64,000 nucleotides of DNA from Atopsyche davidsoni (GCA_022113835.1 JAILWY010000010.1:769501-833500), one strand, 5' to 3'. Positions 45,540 to 56,893 are shown, counted from the first letter of the stretch. A program made the numbers and translations. Notes: generated from the sequence alone by a model not told the origin.

Positions 45540-48500
45540 TATTTCATTTTTTGATATTTTTAAATAATAATAATGAATTTTAGATGATCTATTAGAGGAG
45601 AAAACTATAGAAGATACAGGTTTGCCAGCAGAAAAAAAATTGAGAAAAAGATTAAATACAGAAAACATAGTAAATCTTCACTAAGGAAGGCTTTTATTTC
45701 ACGAAGAATTTTTCATTTATTATTTTATTCAAGTCAAATTTTATGAATTTGAAATTTAAATCTTATTACATAAAAAAATCTGCTTATTAGTGAACGAAAA
45801 TAAGTATAATTTATCGAAATAAATACTGGTTTTTTAAATATGAAATTAAAAAAATCAGAATCAAATATTGGTTGTTTTCAATTTAAAATAATGCCAAAGA
45901 GAAAACAAAATTTGAATTAAAAAAAGTCTATGTTTAAATCATAGTCGATTTTTTATATTTTTAAATTTCTTTGTTGCTCAACTGTCAACCTGGTTGTATT
46001 ACAAATTTGATTTTCTCATGAAGATGTAAGCAGATTAGCTGACAATTAAATGAGGAAATTACAATCGTAAGACATTCTAAAATACACGAAAAGCTTAGTA
46101 AGGAAACCTTACATTAACTCATTTACTTCTAATAGAAGTCCACACGCGATAGACAACCTTAGAGAGAATTCACAGTAAAGCTAAAATAATACAATTAAAA
46201 TATAGCAGAGTTCTTGACAATTGATTAAATTATCTTAATCACAAGCTTACATCAAACATAAGCGTTGATAATTATTTATGCTTAAAAAAATACCCACAGT
46301 AGATTTATTTAATTAGCTTCTTGAAAAAGATGCGGCACAACGTCTAAGAATGCAGCATTTACGATAAAACCGTTTGCAAAAACCTACGATCCCATTGCAA
46401 ATTCACTTTATGTACAGTGTTATAAAAAAAACCAACCGCTCCGAACTATAAAGTCTTTTATTTTTTAACCGAAAAGGCAATATTTTTACCTTAAAATATT
46501 TGAACGTATTAATGTAAGAAAATATACAAAAGTGAATCACTAAGATAAATGGCTTATCCACATTCACAAATTGTTCTTTGAAAATACCAATCCTTTCAAT
46601 ACCTATTTTTATTTGAAAAAAATATACTTAAATGGACGATTAAAAATATGAATATGTTTTAAGAGTAAATAAACATTTGCGTTAGTATATTTTTCTGTTA
46701 AAGTAAAGCTTTTTTGAATTGTACATTTTAACTACGTGAGAGTTAAGGCCCAACTTAATAAAAACATCCGCACGGCTTGAATATTGAGATTATTTTGCTT
46801 TGGGTGGCTTCTTTTGGCTGACTTTCAGATTTAATCTGAAGAAACATTTACAAAAAATGAAAAAAATATTATTGTCCTTTTTACTTTTTAATTTTCTGTT
46901 ACAATTATGTATTTTATAAACTATTCTCACGTTGAAAAAAACAAAAAATTTGTTTATTTCTTAATTTAAAAATCTTTATTAATTGCGGTGGTAAGGACAG
47001 ACTAAAAATAAATCATTAAGTTAGTTCTGTTTATCGTTGTTATTGTGTTTAATATTTTGAATATACATAAATCACGAGTAAAATAAAACCTTTAAGGTTG
47101 GCTTCTACAGTGGATGTGGAATCTTGGAAATCGATGAAGCAAGATGAACTCTGCTGCGGCGGGATTGGAGCGCCGCTTACTCCATCCCTGCGAAGAATGA
47201 CACACGGAGACCAGCTCGGTGATCCATTTAATCCTGAGCGAACTGCTGGAGATATAAAAGAAAATGTGAAATCGTTCAATGGAATGATAAACTCTCCCCA
47301 TGTATATCAGAAAATACATGGGAATTCGAAAGACAGCACTATTGATACAAAAATAAAAGTTCGATGGTTTGTAATTTCAGTTTCATGTATTTAATGTGTG
47401 TATAATTTTCTGGAAATAATTGTTGATTGGTCGTTTGTATAAAAAATTGTGTTGATTGATATTTTTTTTATGTTTTAACCATTAAACCAAAATTACTGAT
47501 ATGTTAAAAAAAAAATCTGTATATTCACTGTTTTAATTATAATCAAATTTGTTTTGTTTAAGCTTCCTTTTAAGAACGTGATATTGTAAAAAAATTAAGG
47601 AATTAGAAAAAAGCTCAAATTTTTCTTAAAACATTTCATTTTTTTACAAAGATAAAAAAATACTAACGGGTTTTTGCCTTTGAAGAGTTTTGTCAAATTT
47701 TAAAGATATCTATAATAAATGAAAAAACTCTTAAGGAATATTAATCTTAATTTAGTTAATATGTTTCTTATTATTATTAAATATTACAAATTAAACCGGA
47801 CTGCCGTGGATAGATTAAGATAAATTTCTTCAAATGCACATGATATTTAGATTCTTTATGAAATCTACTAACCTTTCTTTGTGCCAGTCTTTGGAGGCTT
47901 TTTCTGAAGGACTTCGTCCTTGCGAATTTTTTCCTAGGAAAATACGGCAATATTATTTTGAAAAGGACATATCTTTTGGGTTTCATTTTACTTAACTTGA
48001 AAAGAGGTTTCTTTATATTAGGTCTCTTAATATGTACACGTCGGCTAACTTTACATATAGGAATGCTTTGTTAAATATCATATACGGTAAAAGTAGCATA
48101 AATATTATTTTTATTAAGTATAAATACATAGAAATATGGGTTGTAAATTTAACAAACCATCATTTATATTTATAAAGTGTATGAATCTGCCTGTATGTAA
48201 ATCAACTAAGGGAAGTGAGGATAATACTTATTTCTTGTTATAAACAAAAAAATACACACGAGCTTACTGTGTTTCAATCTTTATAGGTACATGATACATA
48301 TTTAAAATATCAAGAATATGATATTAAAACCCATCTCTTCAGATGAATGTAGCCTGGAGACAAAGAAGATATTTGAAACATTTTAAACACGTGTGCAACA
48401 TTTCATAACATTAAGCTTGAATATATTTTTTAAATATAATTAAAAGTTCTTTTTATATATGCCGAAATAAAACTAGTTTGACTGTCAAAAAAGAACTGTT

Positions 48501-48590
48501 TATATCACTGAAAAACGATGCGTACTATTTTTATATATGGTATTTAAAACAAGCTATTCTTTCATTGAACCTGTGAAGGCGTTCAATTTT
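45540..48590. other. AT-rich region with one GC-richer open segment
   Basis: At 47090-47345 all three of several frames stay open for 75-98 codons in a GC-richer patch. None matches a family I know. The rest shows nothing. Confidence 0.45.
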
Positions 48591-48595
48591 TTGTA

Positions 48596-48991
48596 CAGTA
48601 ATTCCCTGCTTTACGCGAGGGATACGTTCCGGAAAAAATCGCGTTAAGTGAAATTCGCGGATACTGGGGTTTACGATAAAAAATACATACATAGTTAAAA
48701 ATTAATACAAAAAAATACGAATCAATCACTTTAGTTCTAAGAATACTTTATACAGTATTACATGCTATTTTTACTGAAAAATACATCTATTGTCTTTTGG
48801 GTAGCGTTTCTTTTACGTTCTTGTAAAATATGTTCATAGCACCCAACGCTGTTTTTAAATGTTATGAGAAGTGAATGACTACATTTTTAAATAAGAAATT
48901 CGTGTAATGCGAGGCATTTTAACGCGAAATTTGAAATTCGCGTTATAGTGAAACTGCGCAAAACAGGGTCGCCTAAAGCGAAGTATTACTG
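48596..48991. mobile_element. pogo/Tigger-like MITE
   Basis: The ends are CAGTAATTCCCTGCTTTACG and, inverted, CAGTAATACTTCGCTTTAGG. TA dinucleotides flank at 48594-48595 and 48992-48993. Subterminal GCGTTAAGTGAAATTCGCG and TTCGCGTTATAGTGAAACTG are typical of this TIR class. At 396 bp there is no transposase. The TA duplication is the Tc1/mariner-superfamily hallmark. Confidence 0.85.
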
Positions 48992-49179
48992 TATATGCAA
49001 TTACACACGTAGTAAATTCAGAAAAAAAAACCTATGTTGCTATAAAGCTTTAGAGTGTGTATTTCAAACGATATGCTAAAAAATTTAAAGAGCAATAGAC
49101 TTGAAAAAACATTAATCTATTAATCACAATTAAAGCGAATAAAGATAAAAACGTAACACGAACAAAATAAAAACTTTTC

Positions 49180-49380
49180 CCCTCAGTATAATTTGGGACG
49201 TGAGGCCACGCCGCTGCCCTTGTACAAAAAGCGGGTGAATAAAAAAAAACAAATTTACATATTAACCCGTAAAAAAGCAAACAGCGCGCGCGTCCCGCGG
49301 GTCCTGTCTGGTCGTCAGAAATGCCGCATCACCCTGTAGTCGGCGACGAAAATAACGACAAGTGTACACACACAGGCCCG
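49180..49380. promoter_or_regulatory. GC-rich island beside satellite
   Basis: It contains GCGCGCGCGTCCCGCGGG and TAGTCGGCGACGAAAATAACG. No coding frame was recognised. Confidence 0.3.
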
Positions 49381-49384
49381 TATT

Positions 49385-50262
49385 ACTGACCGAAACACCC
49401 ACCGAGTCTCGACACTAATGAAGGATATTAACAAATAATTGATTATTTTCAACAACCGGTCATTCGAACCGATAAAATACTAAACGATCACGAAAAAAAC
49501 GACATGGAAAAATTTACAGACACGAAACATGAAAATAGATATTGACGATTGAAACACTAAATATCTACCGACACTAATAAAGTATATTTACATGTGATTG
49601 TATATTTAAACTGATAAAATGTTTAACAAACGTTGCGAGAAACATCCGCTTTGTAGCGACGTTTATTGTTTGAATAAATAGGATTATTTATACCGATAAA
49701 CTATTCAACGATCATAAAATAACTTTTGATTATATACATGAAAAAACCATGTTAACATGTCCGTATTGCCGTATATATTATTACATACATTATTGGTGTT
49801 ATCTTTATTTTGATTTGCTACAGTTGGTTAATTTAAATCAATAAAATATTGAACGTTCATGATAAAAACAACATGGAAAAATTTACAGACACGAAACATG
49901 AAAATAGATATTGCCGATCGAAACACTAAATGTGTACCGACACTAATGAAGGATATTTACATGTAATTGTTTATTTGAACTGATGCTAAAATGTTTAAAA
50001 AACGTTGCGAGATATACTTAACGACCGAAATATCCGCTTTGTACCGACGTTAATAACGATTGATTGTTTGAATGAATATGATTATTTATACCGATAAACT
50101 ATTCAACGATCATAAAAAAACTTGAAAAAAGCACGTAAACATGTCCATGTATATGCCGTATATGTTATTACATACATTATTGGTGAGGTGGAGCTTTATT
50201 TTTATTTGCTACAGTTGGTTAATTTAAATCAATAAAATATTGAACGATCATGACGTTTTATT
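49385..50262. repeat. tandem satellite, about 369-bp higher-order unit
   Basis: ACATGGAAAAATTTACAGAC recurs at 49502 and 49871, a 369-bp period, and the block repeats through about 50250. Inside each unit, diverged submonomers of roughly 90-125 bp recur, each with an ACCGACACTAAT-like start, a TTATTTGAACTGATAAAATG-like middle and an AACGATCATAA-like end. About 2.3 large units are present. The arrangement resembles a short higher-order satellite array. Confidence 0.85.
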
Positions 50263-50299
50263 TAAGTTTAAACAAATGAAGATTTTTATCTATATTATT

Positions 50300-50705
50300 G
50301 ATTAATGTGAAAACCTTCTCACAGGAAGTACGATTTTGCCTATACAGGTTTGATTGATTGATAATGAAACGAAAGTACATTTTTTCAAATATTGAAAATT
50401 GATTAATAAAACTCTTAGAAAAATATCATTGCGATAAGTGTGGGATTTGAACCCACATCCCCAAAAGCTTACATGGCCGGTGCATTACCAATTATACCAA
50501 CGAATCACTAGTACTAGGCAAGAATTTTTAACAATCATATCCTATAAATGAAACAACGTACTTATTATGTCTAGTATTATTGATAATGCACCGGCCATGT
50601 AAGCTTGGGGATGTGTGTTCAAATCCCACACAAATCACGATGATATTTTTCTAAGAGTTTCTTTAATCAATTTTCAATATTTGAAAAAATGTACTTAATC
50701 ATTAT
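50300..50705. repeat. inverted dimer of SINE S with extra 5' module
   Basis: Left arm (minus) about 50360-50495, right arm (plus) about 50580-50705, spacer starting AGAATTTTTAACAATCATA as in the 39 kb dimer. The left head is the most tRNA-like: read on minus, GTGATTCGTTGGTATAATTG provides acceptor strand and box A, followed by GGCCATGTAAGC and GTGGGTTCAAATCCCAC. A module CTTCTCACAGGAAGTACG to TGATTGATTGATAATGA at 50310-50365 recurs at 59950-60005. Confidence 0.85.
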
Positions 50706-50819
50706 CAAGATTTTTATCGTTTTAAATGCTGAAGTACTAAAAATAACGCTGAAGGTGTAATCCAGTTACGTAGAAAAATGTGCAACTTCACCGAAGCAAT
50801 CGATTTCGAAAGAGTAGGA

Positions 50820-51010
50820 AGAGAGGAAGTCAGTCCTCGAAGTGAGTTATCCGCGCCGTAATTATTCCATCCCCTAATACCACTCCGAGTTGGCAACCCC
50901 GCGGGCCGCCACTCGGCCGCATTTACATCCCCTTCCGGGACTGCACTCCTCCCGCCGCGCCCCTAATGGTCCCCGCGCCGACGTCGCCAGGTGGTGCAAA
51001 AAGCTGCTCC
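50820..51010. promoter_or_regulatory. GC-rich island
   Basis: It contains CCCCGCGGGCCGCC and CGCCGACGTCGCCAGGTGG. A 66-codon plus frame has no domain. The end of the island overlaps a diverged direct repeat. Confidence 0.3.
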
Positions 51011-51838
51011 AAACTTGCTCATTTGAAGGCAGTAATGGCGTGGTCTCGATATTCTTGTTTGTTGAAGCACTTCAATGTCTGTTACTTTAAAAGAACTGCT
51101 TAATTTTTAATTATCTTATAAATATGACCAACTACATTTTATGGCTCAACGATTACACCCTCCTAAGAGTCTAGGTCCCATAATCGAGTATTTTTATCAT
51201 TTTCTCGTACCTATTGCAAAAAATTAACTGCACCTATCAAAAAAAATTTAACGCAAATCGTTAGATACATATATTCCTTCAAAACGAATTTTTTTTTATT
51301 TCTTATAAATTTACTTTTAATATGATAAAAATGTGTTTTTCCGATCAAAGTATCGGAATTTGGAGTTTCGTTATGTACCTGTTCCAAGAATCGTAAACAT
51401 TTAAGAGTCCTTTTTTCAACTGGAATTAAAAGATTAATTATATACCCTCTCTAGAAAATTTATTTAAAAACTAAAAAAAAAAAATCTTTAACAAACTTTG
51501 GTTTTGAAAAGTCGTCATTTTATCAAATTTTTCAACATCTTCAAGATATTATTTTACCCTGAAAATGGACGTTAATTAAATAATAAAATATAGATAAATT
51601 TAATTTATAGTTTTTTAAATACTCTTTAAAAATATCAACTTTCGACATAGAAAAATAAAGTGAAATTAAATTAATTAAATGACACGATATCACCAGGTAA
51701 TGGACTGCCTCTGGTGTCCGGTTGAAAGGCTGGAAGCAACTGCCTTAAAAAGCAGCACCAAGCTTGTTTATATGAAAGCAGTATTAACGTGGTCTCGATT
51801 TTCTTGTTTCTTAAAGAACTTCAATATAATTTAATTTA
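50975..51838 (+). repeat. diverged direct repeat pair, about 755 bp apart
   Basis: Around 50998-51080 and 51752-51832 both read AAAAAGC-GC-CCAA-CTTG, then GCAGTA, then GTGGTCTCGAT and TTCTTGTTT, and a CTTCAAT ending. A weaker third echo (ACTCGATTCTCTTGTTTG) lies at 51933. It suggests an old tandem duplication. Confidence 0.6.
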
Positions 51839-51839
51839 T

Positions 51840-52360
51840 AAGTATCTAAAAGTAAACTATTTATTTATATTAATCTTTTAATTTTTATTTACAGGTAGCC
51901 CCTGTTACTATACTTCTTTGAAATAAACAATTTACTCGATTCTCTTGTTTGTTTAGACAGTTTAAAGTCTGATACAAAACTAAACAAAATGAGTTAATTG
52001 ATATGTATCAATTCTTACAGTAAATATAAGCAATGATTTGTCTAAGAGACTTCCTTCCCTTCCCATCGTCGCCAGCTGTTGTATAACGACGTCAACAACC
52101 TATTTTACAGACAAGTCTGAAAATACTCTTAATTAGCAAAGACTCAAACCATTGATTGCGAAATAAAATCGCTATTTTTACTCAATCAGTATATTTGTTC
52201 GGATCTATTTAGTCTGTGATCAACCAATTCAAATAAATAGTCTTTTTTATTTTAAATGATTGTCAATCCATAAAGTTTATTTTAAAATAATTATTTTATA
52301 AAAAAGTTGTTCATTTTGGATTGTTTACAAATGAGTTTGTATAAAAAAAATTTCATGACA
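51840..52360. other. AT-rich region, nothing further recognised
   Basis: CATCGTCGCCAGCTGTTGTA at about 52063 echoes the GC island at 50978. No gene was found. Confidence 0.5.
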
Positions 52361-52367
52361 TTTAATA

Positions 52368-52647
52368 GGAAAACATTAAGGTTGAAGAGGTTGGACACCT
52401 TGAATGTTTGGAAACCAGGATCGACACGGACGTTAGCTTGAGAGTTGGAATGGCGAGAAGTGCTTTTATGGAGATGAGAAGCAATTTAAACTATCGTAAA
52501 CCTCCACAAGCTGACTTCAGACTCTGCTGAAGCCATGTTTGGTCAGTGTTGCTAAGTGGACGTGAAACTTATACACTGAACATACCTGGTGTGGACACTT
52601 TTTGGCCTTGTAAAGTCGTGGTTTGCAGAATTTACAATGTCTCATAA
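52368..52647 (+). pseudogene. non-LTR retrotransposon reverse transcriptase, C-terminal remnant
   Basis: One frame reads IKVEEVGHLECLETRIDTD, then RVGMARSAFMEMRSNLNY, and after TGA (52528-52530) SHVWSVLLSGRETYTLN, ending at TAA 52645. This matches the thumb and post-RT region of RTE-like endonuclease/reverse transcriptases, typically VEEFKYLGS, RIAMAKSAFNKM and YVWSVLLYGCETWTL. The catalytic fingers and palm are absent, as is a 3' end, so the piece is dead. Confidence 0.8.
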
Positions 52648-52799
52648 ACAGAAGCCTAGAAAGAAAGATTCGACGTTCTGTTATAAAATTAAAAGCCTAG
52701 CTCTTTATAAACAAGGCGAATTGTATTGAAAAGTGGGTGCAAGCTTTTATATAGGTTAGTAAATGAGCTATTTGGTAGGTCGTCTAGTTCAATGCATAC

Positions 52800-52995
52800 T
52801 AATTATTTATTTTTTGGCATATTTTCAATATGCTAAGTTGGAATCTCCATGCAGATGATTGACTCTGCTTGAAGATGCCAACCTAGCATATTGGCGAAAC
52901 TAGTTGCGTCAAAAAAATTGAAACACTAAATACTCTCTTCATAAAAATATTCTAATAAAATTTCACCAAGTTGTTTCTGTCAAATATAGAAAGGT
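52800..52995 (+). repeat. hammerhead-like stem-loop with inverted GACAG module
   Basis: CAATATGCTAAGTTGG (52826-52841) pairs with CCAACCTAGCATATTG (52878-52893) with one mismatch. Within, CTTGAAGATGCC and GGCGAAACTAGTTGCG give a degenerate hammerhead-like order, sharing GAAACTAGTT with the 8.9 kb palindrome. Downstream 52950-52990 is the reverse complement of the GACAG module (TTTCACCAAGTTG, TTTCTGTCAAATAT). This physically links the two repeat modules. Confidence 0.6.
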
Positions 52996-52999
52996 AGCA

Positions 53000-53735
53000 A
53001 TGCTACATTTTAAATTGCAATAAAAAATTCAAATTTTTTAATTTTTAAAATTATTTAATTAATTATAAAATTATATTCAAAATTAACCCTAACAGAGGTA
53101 TAAAAATATTTTAAAAAGCACATGACAGTAAAAATTCCATCTCTATATCATAAGTCATATGCCTAGCCTAACATTGTAAACAATATATTTTAATCTACTT
53201 ATGCCCATCACGACTTGGTGTTTAAAATCAGGACTTATTAAATTTGTAGTAGTTCAAAATAAATTGCCCAGAAATATTGTTTAAATAAAAAATGATTTGT
53301 TTGTTTTGCCAACAGAATAATTAATCTTTATAAGCACCTCATCACAGTTTAAACGAAAATATATGAACATGGCTGAAATTGACATTCAAGATGACAAGAA
53401 CAAGTATTTGCCCGAAAGTGATTGGATGTGAATACAATACAATTATTTAAATATAAAAAATAAAAAAAAACGTGATTTTTTGGTTTTAAAGAAATAAACA
53501 ATCAGATGTTCTCATTTATTATCACTAGAAGCCGATCGATCTTACATTAAAAAAAAAAAAAAAACATATCATGCAACTTTCGTAGAAGTGTCAAACATCC
53601 ATATTGATAGTGGAAATTTAAGAAAAAAACTTGTTTGTTTCCATTCTCCCCGGCGCCAATAAAGAAAATTGAATATTGAATATAAAAAACCCTCATCGCT
53701 TATCCACGGAATGTTTATATTTTTATTTACGAGCT
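53000..53735. other. AT-rich region, nothing recognised
   Basis: No structure was recognised; there is an A-rich run near 53548. Confidence 0.5.
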
Positions 53736-53739
53736 CCGT

Positions 53740-53965
53740 AATAATGATGGAGCGAAAGAATAGCGTGGAGCTGTACTTGATTCCCCCGCTAAAGTGGAAG
53801 GCTCGGGGACGGCACGATCCCACCGTATAATACCTCCCATGTTGTTCGATTCGTTCAGCGTCCCTATAACGAGGACAGTAATGTGAAATACTTTCTGTCG
53901 CGAAAAGAAACTTTGCGTGGGAATGTTAGGACTGAGCTTCCTACAAGCTGCTAAGGGCATGTCTC
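53740..53965. promoter_or_regulatory. GC-richer island
   Basis: A CpG-bearing segment with short minus-strand frames lacking domains. Inferred noncoding element. Confidence 0.28.
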
Positions 53966-54110
53966 GAGATTTATGAAATAAATGGCGCTCTATTGTATTT
54001 TCATGGGAGAAAAGGTACTTTGCTATTCGATGTTTTGCTTTTAAATAAATTTATCATTGAACTATCATTTATCTTGCAAGTTTTTATGTAAAATTATTTT
54101 ATAATAATAT

Positions 54111-54515
54111 AAAACCAAGTGGTTTTGGAGACTACGTTTTATTTTAATTGTAGTGAGAGCTCTTTCGCCGAACACAGCATCTTAAAGACTGAGTCTATAC
54201 AGAAAAAAGCGAGCTTATGCATAACAAATTCAACAAAAATACATGAATCATAGATTATACTACATTACAAATTTATGTGAAAAAAAATGCTTCTATTGAG
54301 TGCATTTTAATGGAGTTCCACAGTATTCAATAGAAGCAACTTTTCCACATAAATTTGTAATGTAGTATAATCTATAATTCATGAATTTCTGTTGAATTTG
54401 TTATGTATAAGCTCGCTTTTTTTCTGTATAGACTCAGTCTTGAAGATGCCGTGTTCGGCGAAAGAGCTCTCGCTACAATTAAAATAAAACGTAGTCTCCA
54501 AAACCACTTGATTTT
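54111..54515. repeat. 189-bp-arm palindrome with hammerhead-like motif
   Basis: The arms 54111-54299 and 54327-54515 are reverse complements with about a dozen differences, around a 27-bp spacer. The right arm carries CTTGAAGATGCCGTGTTCGG then CGAAAGAGCTCTCG (54439-54472): stem GCCG/CGGC and a GAAA box, with AGAGCTCT as a possible stem III. The core is TTGAAGA rather than CTGATGA, so catalysis is doubtful. The outer ends are AAAACCAAGTGGTTTTGGAG and its complement. Confidence 0.92.
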
Positions 54516-54566
54516 AGTATGGAGTAATACAAAATAAATACCAGTTCCATTAATTAAAATTCTTTT

Positions 54567-54785
54567 ATTACTAATATGATTAGGTACATTAGTTCACACA
54601 TAGAAAATGGATGTGGTTCGTTAGTTCGTGGGGATGTGGGTTCAAATCCCACACAAATCACGATGATATTTTTCTGAGAATTTCTTTAATCATCTTCTAC
54701 GTGTGAACTAATGTGCCTCATCATATTAGTTATAATAATATAAACCTGTAATAGGTAATAAATACGCACTTGATTGACGTTTAAC
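54567..54785 (+). repeat. SINE S with 42-bp terminal inverted repeats
   Basis: It begins TTACTAATATGATTAGG (54567), the reverse complement of its own tail (about 54689-54731, ending CATATTAGTTAT). Between lies only part of a head, GGATGTGGGTTCAAATCCC. It is best explained as an inverted SINE dimer that lost most of the left head. The end matches 39670 and 40675 (GGTAATAAATACGCAC). Confidence 0.82.
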
Positions 54786-54789
54786 CAAA

Positions 54790-56205
54790 AAAATAGACAA
54801 AATTATTTTATCAATAGACTCCATATTATATCTAATATAAATACTATGGACTCGGTTAATTTAATCCTCAGAATTTTTTTTGACAGTTAGCGTAAGATAG
54901 CTAAATTAAAAAACAAGCAATCGTATATAGCTGAGGATGTTTTTTTTTATGACGTGTACGATTTTTATCGTATAGTAAACAATATATTGCTAAATAGTAT
55001 TTTTTTAAACTTTATAGTTTTCAACTTAAAACAAAGCCAAGTTGTATTTAACAAAAGTAACTTAATAAATAGTTTTTGAATATATATGTCCTTGAGCATC
55101 TGATGCTCAAATTAAGTAATACGAGGATAATTATCAGACTATAAGTAAGCACATTCTCCGAACGCGCTTAGGTTTAAGCTTTAAACCTTCCCTACTGGTT
55201 ATCACAGCTTGGCACTATATATTTTTGACCACCGTACCCCAACAAGTGATATTTCAATGGTAATATAAGTTTGCAGTGGATATAACCTTGCTAGTTTAAT
55301 ATTTGATAATTTTCAGACGTTTGAAATTATACTTCAGTGATTTTTTTATACACGTCATTCTGTTGCTGTAACGTGATATTTATAGTATGTACATAATATA
55401 GCATAAATATAAAATCAAACCTTTTGCATGTTCAGTCACCGACTATAGTAATAGAAAATTACTAAGCGTGTTAAAAAACACGAAAGAAAAAAGATGTTAC
55501 TGTATTAAAGATTAAGTAAAGTTTGTGAAGACCCAATAATTGGGCTACTATGTTTGTTCATATTTTAAAAAGTCAAATAGTCAAATTTAAATAGTCAAAT
55601 TACATTTATATGATGCTACCGGTTTCGCCATAATGCTTTATTTCCATCCTCTGACTGATTGAGGTTACATATATTATTAACAACGGGCAAATAACAAAGC
55701 ATTGATTGTCAGGAGCAATTTAATTTTCAATGAGTCCAACATTCATGACTAATCGCAGATTCTATACATTAATATTTTAGACGATTCTCTGCAAATGCAA
55801 ATGAATTTATTTATGATTTTAGTTTGAATATACACATAAAATAGCACGAAATATTATAATGGAAATTTAAAAATTTAAAGTTAAAAATATTAAATAAATT
55901 ATAACTGAAGTAAAAACTTTCTAAAAAAGTAGTTTTTTCCCACAAATACGCTGAATTACATGTAATACTGGTCCTGATTATTGTTCTCTTAGTGTTCTTC
56001 TCGTGGATTCGGAAGACCTTGTCTTTTGACGTCTCTAATCTTTCGTTGAGACGACCAGAGCAAACAAAGCATCTGCTTATATAAGTTGGATATATTTTCA
56101 TTCTGCTAATAATTATTTTTATAAGAAAATGTTGATACCCTTATTCCTGCAAAAAACTGAGGAGAAGAATTGTTTTTTTTCTTACTATATTAAATGTTAT
56201 AAAAT
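54790..56205. other. AT-rich region, nothing recognised
   Basis: No structure was recognised beyond a minus-strand 96-codon frame without domains at 55811-56101. Confidence 0.5.
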
Positions 56206-56352
56206 GTTACATCCTCGCTCTGCCCATTCTGTTGCTTGTGCATGGCTGCCATTCTGTACTCTAAGCGTGTGAAAAGGATCGGTAATGGAGCAGTGGACTT
56301 GGCGTGATTATGCTTTGGAAGTACCTTGTCAAAGTGGGAAAGGGGGGAGGGG

Positions 56353-56369
56353 TTAGGTTAGGTTAATTT
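56353..56369. repeat. interstitial TTAGG run
   Basis: GGTTAGGTTAGGTTA is three units of TTAGG, the canonical insect telomere repeat. It is too short to prove a telomeric origin. Confidence 0.6.
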
Positions 56370-56437
56370 ATTGATATTGTTTCTGTAGTTTTCTGCAAAG
56401 ATTGTATTATTATGCTATTGGACAGCCGCAATATATA

Positions 56438-56893
56438 GGGTGTTCAATTAGAGTATCGGGTATTCGTATGTTTAGCAAAACAAAAACTACTAGTAATTAA
56501 GTATTTTTTTATTGTTGATTATAAGAATTCAAAATGGAAAATTATTTCAAAAAGATGATGAAAGATGCTGGCGAACACGCTGACACATAGCCCTCGATAT
56601 TGCTGCCATTTTCGACCTGATGTTTTGTTTCAATTCCGTTAGGTTCGTTGGATTATTCTTATAAACCCTACTTTTAAGGTGTCTCCATACGAAATAGTCA
56701 AGAGGGCTAAGGTCGGGGCTTCTGGGAGGCCAGTTGATGTTATCTTATTAGGGAATGATTCGTTGACAGCTTCAATTGATTGATTGGATGTATGGCAAGT
56801 GGTCTTGTTGGAACCACGTTCTTGAGTTGAAACCTTGAAACTCCTGCAACTCTGGGCACAAAAAACGCTAAAACAAATACCCGATATTCTGTA
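56438..56893 (-). mobile_element. Tc1/mariner-superfamily remnant nested in repeat R
   Basis: Near-terminal inverted repeats: AGAGTATCGGGTATTCGTA on the left and, inverted, AGAATATCGGGTATTTG on the right, flanked by TATA on both sides. At about 456 bp it is internally deleted. It carries a transposase tail on the minus strand. Confidence 0.78.
56547..56735 (-). pseudogene. Tc1/mariner-superfamily transposase C-terminal remnant
   Basis: The minus strand reads NWPPRSPDLSPLDYFVW then RHLKSRVYKNNPTNLTELK, to TGA at 56547-56549. WPPRSPDLSPLDYFLW is a hallmark of IS630/Tc1/mariner-type transposases that continue LK-x-x-VY. An in-frame stop lies just upstream, and the first catalytic blocks are gone. 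Confidence 0.8.

Noticed and set aside
49385..50262. CRISPR array
   Set aside because: Units are hundreds of bases long, diverged and without unique spacers; eukaryotic satellite fits.
54439..54472. Active hammerhead ribozyme in the 54 kb palindrome
   Set aside because: The essential first core C is replaced and stem I does not pair, so only a hammerhead-like remnant is claimed.
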